A stretch of 64,000 bases of DNA from Marinifilum sp965230805 (GCF_965230805.1 NZ_OZ246019.1:1116001-1180000); one strand, 5' to 3'; counted from the stretch's first letter, positions 51,675-61,873 are shown. Translations and numbers: made by a program. Notes: generated by a model not told the origin, from the sequence alone.

Positions 51675-51695
51675 TAACTGATAACTGATAACTGA
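51669..51695 (+). repeat. 7-bp repeat spacer between kinase and regulator
   Basis: AACTGAT three times, then AACTGAC. The kinase stop codon TGA is inside the first unit, and a 7-bp period puts stop codons in every frame. It fills the gap between two co-transcribed genes. Confidence 0.75.
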
Positions 51696-51702
51696 CCATA
51701 GT

Positions 51703-52380
51703 ATGGAACAATTGAAAGTAATATTTGTAGATGATGATACCAATTTAGGTAACTTTGTAAGTAATATACTTGAAACAGATTACAACTATAAAGTCCACTT
51801 CCAAAATACAATACTTGGAATCAATCATATCATCGATGATTTTATTCCTGATATAATTATTTTAGATGTTGAAATTGGAAATGATGATGGCATTGCATTG
51901 GCAAAAGATATCATCGCCAATAACCCAAATATTCAAATTATATTTGTATCCTCACATACCGAAGAAGAAATGATTACCAAAGGGATAGACGTTGGTGGTA
52001 ATGCGTACATCGCTAAGCCGTTTTCAATTCCCATTCTTGTTTCCTATATTCGACGCTTTACCACAAATAAACCAATTGAACAATCGTTAAAAATATCTGA
52101 TTACAGACTAGACCTTGAAACAAACAATTTCTATTTTGAAAATAGACTTCTAAAAAAACTAAGCCCTTTTGAGAAAAATGCATTGGAGATATTAATACAA
52201 AACTCGAATCAAGTAGTTAGTAAGGAACTACTAGCTGAAAAACTTTGGAGCCATTCCTTAGAAAAAAGGAACATAGCTAGCATACAAAATACCCTATCTA
52301 AACTAAGAAATTTACTGCAGGAAAATCCATCTGTAAGAATTAATACGATAAGAGGTGTTGGATATCTACTTGTTGTTTAG
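51703..52380 (+). CDS. OmpR-type response regulator
   Basis: A 225-residue protein. The receiver domain has FVDDDTN (D10-D12), the phosphorylated D55 in IIILDVEIGN, and AYIAKPFS with the conserved lysine. The C-terminal winged helix has LDLETNNFYFENRLLKKLSPFEKNALEIL, VSKELLAEKLWS and SIQNTLSKLRNLL with VRINTIRGVGYLL, the OmpR/PhoB form. It is paired with the kinase 28 bp upstream. Its targets may include the neighbouring RiPP genes. No terminator is visible after the gene; a repeat region follows. Confidence 0.92.
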   Translation: MEQLKVIFVDDDTNLGNFVSNILETDYNYKVHFQNTILGINHIIDDFIPDIIILDVEIGNDDGIALAKDIIANNPNIQIIFVSSHTEEEMITKGIDVGGNAYIAKPFSIPILVSYIRRFTTNKPIEQSLKISDYRLDLETNNFYFENRLLKKLSPFEKNALEILIQNSNQVVSKELLAEKLWSHSLEKRNIASIQNTLSKLRNLLQENPSVRINTIRGVGYLLVV

Positions 52381-52389
52381 CTACAGTGT

Positions 52390-52570
52390 TTTTAATTGAA
52401 CACGAATAACACAAATCAAACTGATTTCCTCGAATCAATTCTTTATTCGTGTTTATTCGTTGCATCCGTTATATCTGCGTTCTTTTTTAATTGAACACGA
52501 ATAACACTGACCTTACGGATGATCACGAATCTTTTTTCATCTGTGTCTGTTCGTTAAATCTGTGTTCTAG
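52390..52570. repeat. Word-repeat region after the response regulator
   Basis: TTTTTAATTGAACACGAATA occurs at 52390 and again about 95 bp later. Between and after the copies stand ATTCGTG, TTTATTC, GTTGCAT, CCGTTAT, ATCTGCG and related words in roughly 7-bp steps, with complementary versions (CACGAAT against ATTCGTG). No coding frame is present in the 277-bp gap. Confidence 0.5.
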
Positions 52571-52657
52571 TATACACAAATATTTGTTTAGCATTAGTCA
52601 TACCCTGACATTTACAGCTTCGAAATAGTCAGAGCATGACGAAAAACATCTTTAAAT

Positions 52658-52984
52658 CTATGCTTGCCCTGTTGGTCCAAAGTTCATTGGAATAACCGGT
52701 CCTTGAGGGCCATTGTTTTCATCAACATTTTTAATTGGACCGTTCATGTTCTCAAATTTATGAATGTTGTCCTGCAAAGCTAACAGTAGTCTCTTGGCAT
52801 GTTCCGGAGTTAAAATAATTCGTGATTTAACATCCGCCTTGGGTACTCCAGGCATTACTCTCACAAAATCCACAACAAATTCCGAGCTTGAATGTGTAAT
52901 TACAGCCAAATTGGAATATGTCCCCTGTGCAACATCTTCCTTTAATTGAATATCTATTTGTCCTGGAGGTTTTTTATCACTCAT
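52658..52984 (-). CDS. DUF3467 family protein
   Basis: A 108-residue protein with the DUF3467 pattern IDIQLKEDVAQGTYSNLAVIT, SEFVVDFVRVMPGVPKADVKSRIIL and TPEHAKRLLLALQDNI. The tail is rich in Gly, Pro and Asn. The family is small, cytoplasmic and of unknown role, and is widespread in Bacteroidota. It precedes no other gene in an operon here: the next minus-strand gene upstream is rpoC, whose terminator lies between them. Confidence 0.85.
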   Translation of the reverse strand: MSDKKPPGQIDIQLKEDVAQGTYSNLAVITHSSSEFVVDFVRVMPGVPKADVKSRIILTPEHAKRLLLALQDNIHKFENMNGPIKNVDENNGPQGPVIPMNFGPTGQA

Positions 52985-53182
52985 AATGTATCTGTTTATA
53001 TTAATTTTTTATCTACTCTGGTAAAATTAGGAAATATAATGGAAGTGAAAGTGTGAATGAGTGAAAAAGTATCCCAATAAAGATCTGGACGGTAATGTGG
53101 GATGAACTTTCAGATTACAAATCCAAAACTCCAAAGCCCTGATTGCAAATCAGGACTAGCAGAACAAGAACTTTACTTTATT

Positions 53183-53216
53183 CAAAAAAAGGGTGTTCCC
53201 AATGGAAACACCCTCT
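53183..53216 (-). terminator. Terminator after rpoC
   Basis: GGGTGTT and AACACCC form a stem, extended by partial pairing toward the loop. On the minus strand it is followed by TTTTTTTGAA. It lies 20 bp past the rpoC stop codon, ending the ribosomal protein/RNA polymerase operon. Confidence 0.88.
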
Positions 53217-53236
53217 TCATATTTAGAGTTCTGTAA

Positions 53237-56200
53237 TTAAAATTCTGATTTATTGTCAAGAAGCTTTTCGTACTCTTCCTTCGCTCCTACTACAACATCT
53301 TTGTATTCTCTTAAACCTGTACCTGCCGGAATCAAGTGGCCACAAATAACGTTCTCTTTCAGACCTTCAAGCTTGTCCATCTTACCGCTAATCGCAGCTT
53401 CGTTCAACACTTTTGTAGTCTCCTGGAACGATGCAGCAGAGATGAAACTCTTCGTTTGAAGAGCTGCACGAGTAATACCTTGCAAGATCTGAGTAGAAGT
53501 TGCAGAGATCGCTTCACGCGACTCAACCAATTTCATATCTCTACGCTTCAAGATTGAATTAATATCTCTTAGTCTTCTTGCTGTAACAATCTGTCCAGCT
53601 TTTAATTCTTCAGAATCACCTGCATCAACAATCACTTTCTTACCGAAAATCTCATCATTTTCGCGCATGAATTCCATCTTGTCGATTACTTGTTTTTCCA
53701 AGAATTTAGTATCTCCCGGATCATCGATAACTACTTTACGCATCATCTGACGAACGATAATCTCGAAGTGCTTATCGTTAATCTTCACACCCTGCATACG
53801 GTAAACATCCTGCACTTCGTTCACAATATATTCCTGAACTTTTGTAGGACCTTTAATCGATAGGATATCAGCTGGTGTTGTAGCACCTTCTGACAATGGA
53901 GTACCAGCTCTTACGTAGTCGTTCTCCTGAACAAGGATTTGTTTTGAAAGAGGTACCAAGTACTTCTTCACATCTCCTGTTTTGGTTGTAACAACAATCT
54001 CGCGGTTACCACGCTTGATTTTGCCAAAAGTAACCTCTCCATCAATCTCAGAAACAACTGCTGGATTAGATGGGTTACGAGCCTCGAACAACTCCGTAAC
54101 ACGTGGAAGACCCCCTGTGATATCACCTGCTTTACCAAGAGCTCTAGGAATTTTAACAACCGACTGACCAGCAACAACCATTTCACCTTCGTTTACAGAA
54201 ATATGTGCACCTACCGGTAAGTTGTAAGATTTTAATACCTCACCGCTTGAGTTCAAAATCTTAACACTTGGGTTTTTGGTCTTATCCTTAGATTCAACAA
54301 CTACTTTTTCAGCAAATCCGGTTGCCTCATCCGATTCCTCTTTAAATGTAACACCTTCAATTAAGTTTTCGAAAGTAACCTTACCCGAGAATTCAGTAAT
54401 GATCATTGCATTATATGGATCCCATTCACAAATCAGGTCGCCTTTCTTCACATCCTCACCATCCTTAATATACAACTTCGATCCGTAAGGAATTGTATGG
54501 GTAGTCAGAGTAATATTAGTGTTTTTATCGATAATGCGTAACTCTGCCAAACGGCCAATTACAACATCATGTTTGTTTCCTCCTTCAGGAGTATGCTCAA
54601 CGGTTCTTAGTTCTTCGAACTCAGCATAACCATTGTATTTCGATTCTACAGAGTTTTCAGCAGAAACATTACCTGCAGTACCCCCTACGTGGAAAGTACG
54701 AAGAGTAAGCTGTGTACCCGGCTCACCAATCGACTGAGCTGCAATAACACCTACTGCTTCACCTTTCTGAACTGCCTTACCAGTTGCAAGGTTACGTCCG
54801 TAACATTTAGCACAAACCCCTTGTTTCGACTCACAAGTAAGTACAGAACGAATCTCAACACGTTCAATTGGAGAATTTTCAATTGTCTGGGCAATCTCTT
54901 CGGTAATTTCAACTCCTGATTTCACAATCAGCTCACCTGAAATTGGGTGATAGACATCATGCACAGTAGTTCTACCTAGGATTCTCTCTTTTAAAGATGC
55001 CACAATTTCCTCCTGATTTTTAATTGCTGTAGCTGTAAGACCTCTTAATGTACCACAATCTTGTTCAGTGATAATAACATCTTGAGCTACATCAACCAAA
55101 CGACGAGTCAGATAACCCGCATCGGCTGTTTTCAATGCCGTATCCGCAAGACCTTTACGAGCACCGTGAGTAGAAATAAAGTACTCCAATACCGAAAGAC
55201 CTTCCTTAAAGTTCGAAAGAATCGGGTTCTCAATAATCTGACCTCCGGTAGCACCTGATTTCTGAGGTTTAGCCATCAGACCACGCATACCACCCAACTG
55301 ACGAATTTGCTCTCTGGAACCACGAGCTCCTGAATCAAGCATCATGTAAACCGAGTTAAAACCTTGGTTATCGGCAATCAACTGGTTCATCAGTGTTTGA
55401 GTCAAATTAGCATTAACATGCGTCCAAATATCAATAATCTGGTTGTAACGTTCATTATTGGTAATGAAACCCATGTTATAGTTATTCAATACATCTTCCA
55501 CTTGAGCATACCCTTCGGCTACAAGATCCTCTTTCTCAGCAGGAACAATAACATCCGCCAAATTAAAAGAAAGGCCACCTTCAAATGCTTTACGGTATCC
55601 TAAGTCCTTGATATCATCCAAGAATTTGGCACAGGCATCAACCCCACATTTCTTAAATACATATCCAATAATATCGCGAAGCGCTTTTTTAGTAATCAAT
55701 TGGTTAATAAAACCAGCTCCTTCAGGAGTAAATTGGTTCAGAATGATACGACCGATAGTAGTTTCAACAATGGTATCTACCATTTCATCATTTTCATTCA
55801 AATCCTTAACTTTTACTTTAATCACAGAGTGAAGATCTACAGCTTTCTCATTAAAAGCAATCATAGCTTCTTCCGGTGAGTAGAAAGTTAATCCTTCACC
55901 CTTACTTCCTTTTCTAGGCTTGGTAATATAGTAAAGACCTAACACCATATCCTGAGAAGGAACTGTAACCGGGGCACCGTTAGCTGGATTCAAAATATTG
56001 TGAGAACACAACATCAGCATTTGAGCTTCCAATACTGCTTCGTTACCCAATGGCAAGTGAACCGCCATCTGGTCACCATCAAAGTCGGCGTTAAAACCCG
56101 TACAGGCAAGTGGGTGTAGTCGAATTGCTTTACCCTCTATCAGTTTAGGTTGGAAAGCCTGAATACCCAGACGGTGAAGAGTAGGAGCACGGTTAAGAAG

Positions 56201-57499
56201 AACCGGATGCCCTTTCAGCACATTCTCCAAAATATCCCAAACTACAGGATCTTTTCTATCTACAATTTTCTTTGCTGATTTTACAGTCTTTACAATCCCT
56301 CTCTCAATCAATTTACGGATTACAAAAGGCTTGTACAATTCTGCTGCCATATCTTTTGGAAGACCGCATTCATGCATTTGCAAGTCTGGTCCAACAACAA
56401 TTACCGAACGAGCAGAATAGTCAACACGCTTACCCAACAAATTTTGACGGAAACGGCCTTGCTTCCCTTTCAATGAGTCGGAAAGTGATTTTAAAGGACG
56501 ATTATTTTCAGTCTTAACTGCATTAGATTTACGTGAGTTATCGAATAATGAATCAACAGCCTCCTGAAGCATACGTTTTTCGTTACGCAGAATTACTTCT
56601 GGAGCTTTGATTTCAATCAATCTTTTTAAACGGTTGTTACGAATAATTACTCTTCGATACAAATCATTCAAATCTGAAGTTGCAAAACGTCCTCCATCCA
56701 ATGGTACCAAAGGACGAAGTTCTGGTGGAATTACAGGAACAACTTTAACAATCATCCATTCCGGATTATTTATTCCTTGTGATTCACGGAAAGCTTCAAC
56801 AACCTGTAAACGCTTTAAAGCTTCATTTTTACGCTGCTGAGATGTTTCTGTACTTGCTTTATGACGCAAATCATACGATAATGCGTCAAGATCAAGGCGA
56901 CCTAGTAGGCTATACAGTGCCTCCGCACCCATTTGTGCAATAAATTTGTTTGGATCATCATCATCCAAATATTGATTCTCTGCAGGAAGTTCATCAAGAA
57001 TATCCAAATATTCTTCCTCAGTTAGAAAATCTAAGTATTTAATCCCATCAGCTGATTTAATCCCTGGATTAATTACTACATATCTTTCGTAATAAATAAT
57101 GGAATCAAGCTTTTTGGTAGGTAATCCCAAAAGGTAACCAATCTTGTTTGGTAAAGATTTGAAGTACCAGATGTGAGCTACAGGAACAACCAACTGAATG
57201 TGCCCCATTCTTTCACGTCTAACCTTTTTCTCTGTTACTTCTACCCCACAACGGTCACAAACAATACCACGGTAACGGATACGCTTGTACTTACCACAAT
57301 GACACTCATAATCTTTAACAGGACCGAAAATTCTTTCACAGAATAATCCGTCACGCTCCGGCTTATAAGTACGATAGTTGATGGTTTCAGGCTTTAAAAC
57401 CTCTCCACTTGATCTTTCAAGAATTTCTTCTGGAGAAGCAAGACTGATAGAGATTTTTGTAAAATTACTCTTTACTTGTTTATCTCTTCTGAATGCCAT
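53237..57499 (-). CDS. rpoC: RNA polymerase subunit beta'
   Basis: A 1420-residue protein with the N-terminal zinc site (CHCGKYKRIRYRGIVCDRCG), RKSNAVKTENNRPLKSLSDSL and LGKRVDYSARSVIVVGP, and the catalytic magnesium loop NADFDGDQMAVHLP. Further on are the bridge/trigger helix region GARGSREQIRQLGGMRGLMAKP and the second zinc site CESKQGVCAKCYGRNLATG. Length fits Bacteroidota. It forms the active-site cleft of RNA polymerase with RpoB, encoded 83 bp upstream. It ends the operon at a terminator. Confidence 0.98.
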   Translation of the reverse strand: MAFRRDKQVKSNFTKISISLASPEEILERSSGEVLKPETINYRTYKPERDGLFCERIFGPVKDYECHCGKYKRIRYRGIVCDRCGVEVTEKKVRRERMGHIQLVVPVAHIWYFKSLPNKIGYLLGLPTKKLDSIIYYERYVVINPGIKSADGIKYLDFLTEEEYLDILDELPAENQYLDDDDPNKFIAQMGAEALYSLLGRLDLDALSYDLRHKASTETSQQRKNEALKRLQVVEAFRESQGINNPEWMIVKVVPVIPPELRPLVPLDGGRFATSDLNDLYRRVIIRNNRLKRLIEIKAPEVILRNEKRMLQEAVDSLFDNSRKSNAVKTENNRPLKSLSDSLKGKQGRFRQNLLGKRVDYSARSVIVVGPDLQMHECGLPKDMAAELYKPFVIRKLIERGIVKTVKSAKKIVDRKDPVVWDILENVLKGHPVLLNRAPTLHRLGIQAFQPKLIEGKAIRLHPLACTGFNADFDGDQMAVHLPLGNEAVLEAQMLMLCSHNILNPANGAPVTVPSQDMVLGLYYITKPRKGSKGEGLTFYSPEEAMIAFNEKAVDLHSVIKVKVKDLNENDEMVDTIVETTIGRIILNQFTPEGAGFINQLITKKALRDIIGYVFKKCGVDACAKFLDDIKDLGYRKAFEGGLSFNLADVIVPAEKEDLVAEGYAQVEDVLNNYNMGFITNNERYNQIIDIWTHVNANLTQTLMNQLIADNQGFNSVYMMLDSGARGSREQIRQLGGMRGLMAKPQKSGATGGQIIENPILSNFKEGLSVLEYFISTHGARKGLADTALKTADAGYLTRRLVDVAQDVIITEQDCGTLRGLTATAIKNQEEIVASLKERILGRTTVHDVYHPISGELIVKSGVEITEEIAQTIENSPIERVEIRSVLTCESKQGVCAKCYGRNLATGKAVQKGEAVGVIAAQSIGEPGTQLTLRTFHVGGTAGNVSAENSVESKYNGYAEFEELRTVEHTPEGGNKHDVVIGRLAELRIIDKNTNITLTTHTIPYGSKLYIKDGEDVKKGDLICEWDPYNAMIITEFSGKVTFENLIEGVTFKEESDEATGFAEKVVVESKDKTKNPSVKILNSSGEVLKSYNLPVGAHISVNEGEMVVAGQSVVKIPRALGKAGDITGGLPRVTELFEARNPSNPAVVSEIDGEVTFGKIKRGNREIVVTTKTGDVKKYLVPLSKQILVQENDYVRAGTPLSEGATTPADILSIKGPTKVQEYIVNEVQDVYRMQGVKINDKHFEIIVRQMMRKVVIDDPGDTKFLEKQVIDKMEFMRENDEIFGKKVIVDAGDSEELKAGQIVTARRLRDINSILKRRDMKLVESREAISATSTQILQGITRAALQTKSFISAASFQETTKVLNEAAISGKMDKLEGLKENVICGHLIPAGTGLREYKDVVVGAKEEYEKLLDNKSEF

Positions 57500-57582
57500 A
57501 TGTTGAAAATTAGGAAATTAACAATATTATTCTATGAAAGTGAATGCACGGAAATCCACACATTCACTTTACAATATAAGGC

Positions 57583-60500
57583 TTAAATTAATTTTACGCT
57601 CAAGCCAAGACCTCTTAACTCGTGTAATAACACATTTAGAGATTCCGGTATACCCGGATTTGGCATTGGATCACCTTTAACGATAGATTCGTAAGCTTTA
57701 GCACGACCTACAACGTCATCCGATTTCACGGTTAGGATTTCCTGAAGAATATGAGCAGCACCGAATGCCTCAAGAGCCCACACCTCCATCTCTCCAAAAC
57801 GCTGACCTCCAAACTGAGCTTTACCACCAAGTGGTTGCTGGGTAATCAATGAGTATGGTCCTATAGAACGCGCATGCATCTTATCATCAACCATGTGACC
57901 AAGTTTCAGCATATAGATCACACCAACAGTTGCTGGTTGGTCGAAACGTTCACCTGTTCCTCCATCGTGAAGATATGCTTTACCGAATGCAGGCACACCC
58001 GCTTTATCAGTATAACTTGTAATTTCATTCAAAGAAGCACCATCGAAAATTGGAGTAGCAAACTTCAATCCGAGTTCTATACCAGCCCAACCAAGTACCG
58101 TTTCAAAAACCTGTCCCAAGTTCATACGAGATGGTACACCAAGTGGATTCAAACAGATGTCTACAGTTGTTCCATCTTCCAGAAATGGCATATCTTCGTC
58201 TCTCACCACACGTGAAACAATACCCTTGTTTCCATGACGACCAGCCATCTTATCACCAATCTGAAGTTTACGCTTTTTCGCAACATATACTTTCGCCATT
58301 TGAATGATACCTGCCGGCATTTCATCACCAATGGTTACATTGTATTTTTTACGCTTATTGATACTTTCAAGCTCTTTAAACTTGATAATATAATTGTGTA
58401 AAAGCTTTTTGATTGTTTCGTTCTTATCCTTATCTGTTGTCCACTTGTTTGGATTAATTTCCAAATAGTTGATATCTGATAACAATTTCTGAGTGAACTT
58501 AACTCCTTTAGGAATAACATCAACACTTAAGTAATCTTTAACCCCCTGAGAAGTTTTACCATTTACAAGGATAAATAGTTTTTCAACTAATCTAGCTTGT
58601 AAAGCTGTTACTTGTGATGCCAACTCTTCATCCAATTTCTGAATTAAAGGCTTATCAGACTGCTTCGATTTACGATCACGAACCGAACGAGAGAATAATT
58701 TTTTATCGATAATTACACCACGTAATGATGGAGAAGCTTTTAACGAGGCATCTTTTACATCACCTGCTTTATCACCAAAAATTGCTCTTAATAATTTTTC
58801 CTCTGGAGATGGATCCGATTCCCCTTTTGGAGTAATCTTACCAATTAAGATATCGCCAGGTTCAACATTCGCACCAATTCTAATCAATCCGTTTTCATCA
58901 AGATTACGGGTTGCTTCTTCGCTTACGTTAGGAATATCAGAGGTCAATTCCTCCATACCACGTTTCGTGTCACGAACTTCAAGAGTGTACTCGTCAACAT
59001 GAACCGATGTAAATACATCATCCTTTACAATACGCTCCGAAATAACAATCGCATCCTCGTAATTGTAACCTTTCCAAGGCATAAATGCCACTTTTAAGTT
59101 ACGCCCAAGAGCCAACTCTCCATCCTGAGTTGCATAACCATGAGTTAAAATCTGACCTTGTGTTACCTCTTGACCTTTGGTTACAATTGGTTTAAGGTCG
59201 ATGGTTGTACCCTGGTTGGTTTTACCGTATTTTGGAATATCGTAAGTCTTTGTATCACCTTCGAAACTAACGAATGCTTCTTCTTCTGTTTGTTCATATT
59301 TGATAACAATCTTAGTGGCATCAACAAACTCAACAATCCCATCACCTTCTGCGGTTATTTGAGTTCTAGAATCACGAACAAGAGCTCCCTCCAAACCAGT
59401 ACCAACAATTGGAGATTCAGGTTTGATTACAGGAACAGCCTGACGCATCATGTTAGATCCCATCAAGGCACGGTTTGCATCATCATGTTCCAGGAATGGA
59501 ATCAAGGATGCAGCGATAGAAGCGATCTGGTTAGGAGCAACGTCCATCAAATCGATATTTTCAACTTCCTCAAATGGGAAGTCTCCGTCTTTACGAGACT
59601 TTGCTTTTGCATTCACAAAACTACCATCATCGTTCAAAGGAGCATTTGCCTGTGCAATGGTCAAGCCTTCTTCCTCTTCAGCTGATAAGTATTCAACACC
59701 TGCCGAAGACAAATCAACACCACCTTCAGCTACCTTACGATATGGGGTTTCTATAAATCCTAAGTTATTGATCTTAGCAAACACACAAAGAGAAGAAATC
59801 AAACCAATGTTTGGCCCCTCAGGAGTTTCAATAGGACATAATCGTCCATAGTGAGTATAGTGAACATCTCGAACCTCGAAACCTGCTCTTTCGCGTGAAA
59901 GACCACCAGGACCTAAGGCCGACATTCTACGTTTGTGTGTAATCTCAGCCAATGGGTTGGTTTGATCCATGAACTGAGACAATGCATTCGTTCCAAAAAA
60001 TGAGTTGATTACAGAAGAGAGTGTCTTCGAGTTAATCAAATCAATTGGAGTAAACACCTCATTATCCCGAACGTTCATTCTCTCACGAATGGTTCTGGCC
60101 ATACGTGCCAAACCTACACCGAACTGAGTATACAGTTGTTCACCAACTGTACGAACACGACGGTTACTCAAGTGGTCAATATCATCCACATCAGTACGTG
60201 CATTCAACAGCTTGATTAGGTACTTAATAATTTCAATAATGTCTTCTTTGGTCAACACTTTTGTATCACCATCCGTGTTTAAACCTAATTTTTTATTTAG
60301 GCGATAGCGACCAACATCACCTAAATCATATCTCTTATCAGAGAAAAATAGTTTATCGATTACGTCGCGTGCTGTAGCCTCATCTGGCGGTTCAGAATTA
60401 CGCAACTGACGATAAATGTGAAGAACAGCTTCTTTCTCGGAGTTACAAGGGTCTTTCTGAAGCGTATTGTAAATAATCGCATAATCAGCAAGATTTTGTT

Positions 60501-61395
60501 CCTCTTTGTGCAATAAGATAGTTTTTGCACCCGATTCAAGAATTTCTTCAATATGTTCCGGTTCGATTATTGTCTCACGATCAATAACCACCTCATTACG
60601 CTCAATAGATACTACCTCACCTGTATCCTCGTCTACGAAGTCTTCAATCCACGACTTAAGAACACGAGCAGCAAGTTTTCTTCCTACGATTTTCTTCAAA
60701 CCAGTCTTAGAAACCTTGATTTCATCAGCAAGGTTAAAAATCTCTAGGATTTCTTTATCGCTTTCGTAACCAATTGCACGAAGCAAAGTTGTTACAGGAA
60801 GCTTTTTCTTTCGGTCGATATATGCATACATCACATTGTTGATGTCTGTAGCAAATTCGATCCAGGAACCTTTGAAAGGAATAATTCTGGCAGAATATAA
60901 CTTGGTTCCATTTGCGTGTACACTTTGACCAAAGAATACACCCGGTGAACGGTGAAGCTGTGATACAACCACACGTTCAGCTCCGTTAACTACGAACGTA
61001 CCTTTTTCTGTCATGTAAGGAACAGTTCCCAGGTATACATCCTGAATCACTGTATCGAAATCCTCATGTTCAGGATCGGTACAGTAAAGTTTCAGCTTAG
61101 CTTTTAGCGGTACGCTATAAGTTAAGCCTCTTTCGATACATTCATCAATGGTGTAACGGGGCGGATCAACAAAATAGTCGAGAAATTCCAATACGAAATT
61201 ATTTCTGGTATCGGTAATTGGGAAATTCTCACTAAATACCTTAAATAATCCTTCATTCGTTCTTTTCTCCGGAGTCGTTTCCAGCTGAAAAAAGTCTTGA
61301 AAAGATTTTAATTGTACTTCTAGAAAATCAGGATATGAAAGCTGATTTTTATTAGAAGCAAAACTAATTCTTTGACTAATAGTATTTGAAGACAT
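57583..61395 (-). CDS. rpoB: RNA polymerase subunit beta
   Basis: A 1270-residue protein with the standard blocks LSYPDFLEVQLKSFQDFF, QLHRSPGVFFGQS, the rifampicin region FFGTNALSQFMDQTNPLAEI and THKRRMSALGPGGLSRERAG, then GRLCPIETPEGPNIGLI, and the C-terminal GGQRFGEMEVWALEAFGAAH. It is the beta subunit of RNA polymerase and lies between rplL and rpoC. The rifampicin pocket residues S, Q, D, H, R, S appear wild type (Bacteroidota are generally sensitive). A hairpin in the gap to rplL may limit read-through. Confidence 0.98.
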   Translation of the reverse strand: MSSNTISQRISFASNKNQLSYPDFLEVQLKSFQDFFQLETTPEKRTNEGLFKVFSENFPITDTRNNFVLEFLDYFVDPPRYTIDECIERGLTYSVPLKAKLKLYCTDPEHEDFDTVIQDVYLGTVPYMTEKGTFVVNGAERVVVSQLHRSPGVFFGQSVHANGTKLYSARIIPFKGSWIEFATDINNVMYAYIDRKKKLPVTTLLRAIGYESDKEILEIFNLADEIKVSKTGLKKIVGRKLAARVLKSWIEDFVDEDTGEVVSIERNEVVIDRETIIEPEHIEEILESGAKTILLHKEEQNLADYAIIYNTLQKDPCNSEKEAVLHIYRQLRNSEPPDEATARDVIDKLFFSDKRYDLGDVGRYRLNKKLGLNTDGDTKVLTKEDIIEIIKYLIKLLNARTDVDDIDHLSNRRVRTVGEQLYTQFGVGLARMARTIRERMNVRDNEVFTPIDLINSKTLSSVINSFFGTNALSQFMDQTNPLAEITHKRRMSALGPGGLSRERAGFEVRDVHYTHYGRLCPIETPEGPNIGLISSLCVFAKINNLGFIETPYRKVAEGGVDLSSAGVEYLSAEEEEGLTIAQANAPLNDDGSFVNAKAKSRKDGDFPFEEVENIDLMDVAPNQIASIAASLIPFLEHDDANRALMGSNMMRQAVPVIKPESPIVGTGLEGALVRDSRTQITAEGDGIVEFVDATKIVIKYEQTEEEAFVSFEGDTKTYDIPKYGKTNQGTTIDLKPIVTKGQEVTQGQILTHGYATQDGELALGRNLKVAFMPWKGYNYEDAIVISERIVKDDVFTSVHVDEYTLEVRDTKRGMEELTSDIPNVSEEATRNLDENGLIRIGANVEPGDILIGKITPKGESDPSPEEKLLRAIFGDKAGDVKDASLKASPSLRGVIIDKKLFSRSVRDRKSKQSDKPLIQKLDEELASQVTALQARLVEKLFILVNGKTSQGVKDYLSVDVIPKGVKFTQKLLSDINYLEINPNKWTTDKDKNETIKKLLHNYIIKFKELESINKRKKYNVTIGDEMPAGIIQMAKVYVAKKRKLQIGDKMAGRHGNKGIVSRVVRDEDMPFLEDGTTVDICLNPLGVPSRMNLGQVFETVLGWAGIELGLKFATPIFDGASLNEITSYTDKAGVPAFGKAYLHDGGTGERFDQPATVGVIYMLKLGHMVDDKMHARSIGPYSLITQQPLGGKAQFGGQRFGEMEVWALEAFGAAHILQEILTVKSDDVVGRAKAYESIVKGDPMPNPGIPESLNVLLHELRGLGLSVKLI

Positions 61396-61443
61396 TTACT
61401 TAAAATTAATTGAACCTAAACGATAATAAACAACAAAAAGGCT

Positions 61444-61466
61444 TAGAGTTCCACTTAGGAACTCTA
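61444..61466 (-). terminator. Probable attenuator hairpin between rplL and rpoB
   Basis: TAGAGTTCC and GGAACTCTA make a perfect 9-bp stem with a five-base loop. On the minus strand it is followed by AGCCTTTTTGTTG. Partial termination in the rplL-rpoB gap is known from other bacteria and adjusts ribosomal protein against polymerase output; that it works here is inferred. Confidence 0.65.
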
Positions 61467-61498
61467 AACCAAATAACCTTATATATAGGTTAGTGCTT

Positions 61499-61873
61499 CT
61501 ATTTAAGCTCAACTTCAGCTCCTGCTTCTTCTAATTGTGCTTTAAGTGCTTCAGCTTCTTCTTTAGAAACTTTTTCTTTCAATGCAGCTGGAGCAGCATC
61601 AACTGCAGCCTTAGCTTCTTTAAGACCTAAACCAGTTAATTCTTTAACCAATTTTACAACCGCTAATTTAGAACCACCAGCAGCAGTTAGAACTACGTCA
61701 AACTCAGTTTGCTCAGCAGCAGCACCTTCAGCTCCTGCTGCAGGTCCAGCAACAACTGCAGCAGCTGCAGCAGGCTCAATTCCGTATTCTTCTTTTAAGA
61801 TTTCAGCTAATTCATTTACTTCCTTAACAGTCAAATTAACTAATTCTTCTGCAAACTTTTTTAAATCTGCCAT
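61499..61873 (-). CDS. rplL: Ribosomal protein bL12 (L7/L12)
   Basis: A 124-residue protein with the N-terminal dimerisation part (LVNLTVKEVNELAEILKEEY), an Ala/Gly-rich hinge (residues about 35-55) and the C-terminal factor-binding domain (FDVVLTAAGGSKLAVVKLVK, LGLKEAKAAVDAAP). It forms the ribosomal stalk that recruits translation GTPases. It follows rplJ by 38 bp. Confidence 0.97.
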   Translation of the reverse strand: MADLKKFAEELVNLTVKEVNELAEILKEEYGIEPAAAAAVVAGPAAGAEGAAAEQTEFDVVLTAAGGSKLAVVKLVKELTGLGLKEAKAAVDAAPAALKEKVSKEEAEALKAQLEEAGAEVELK

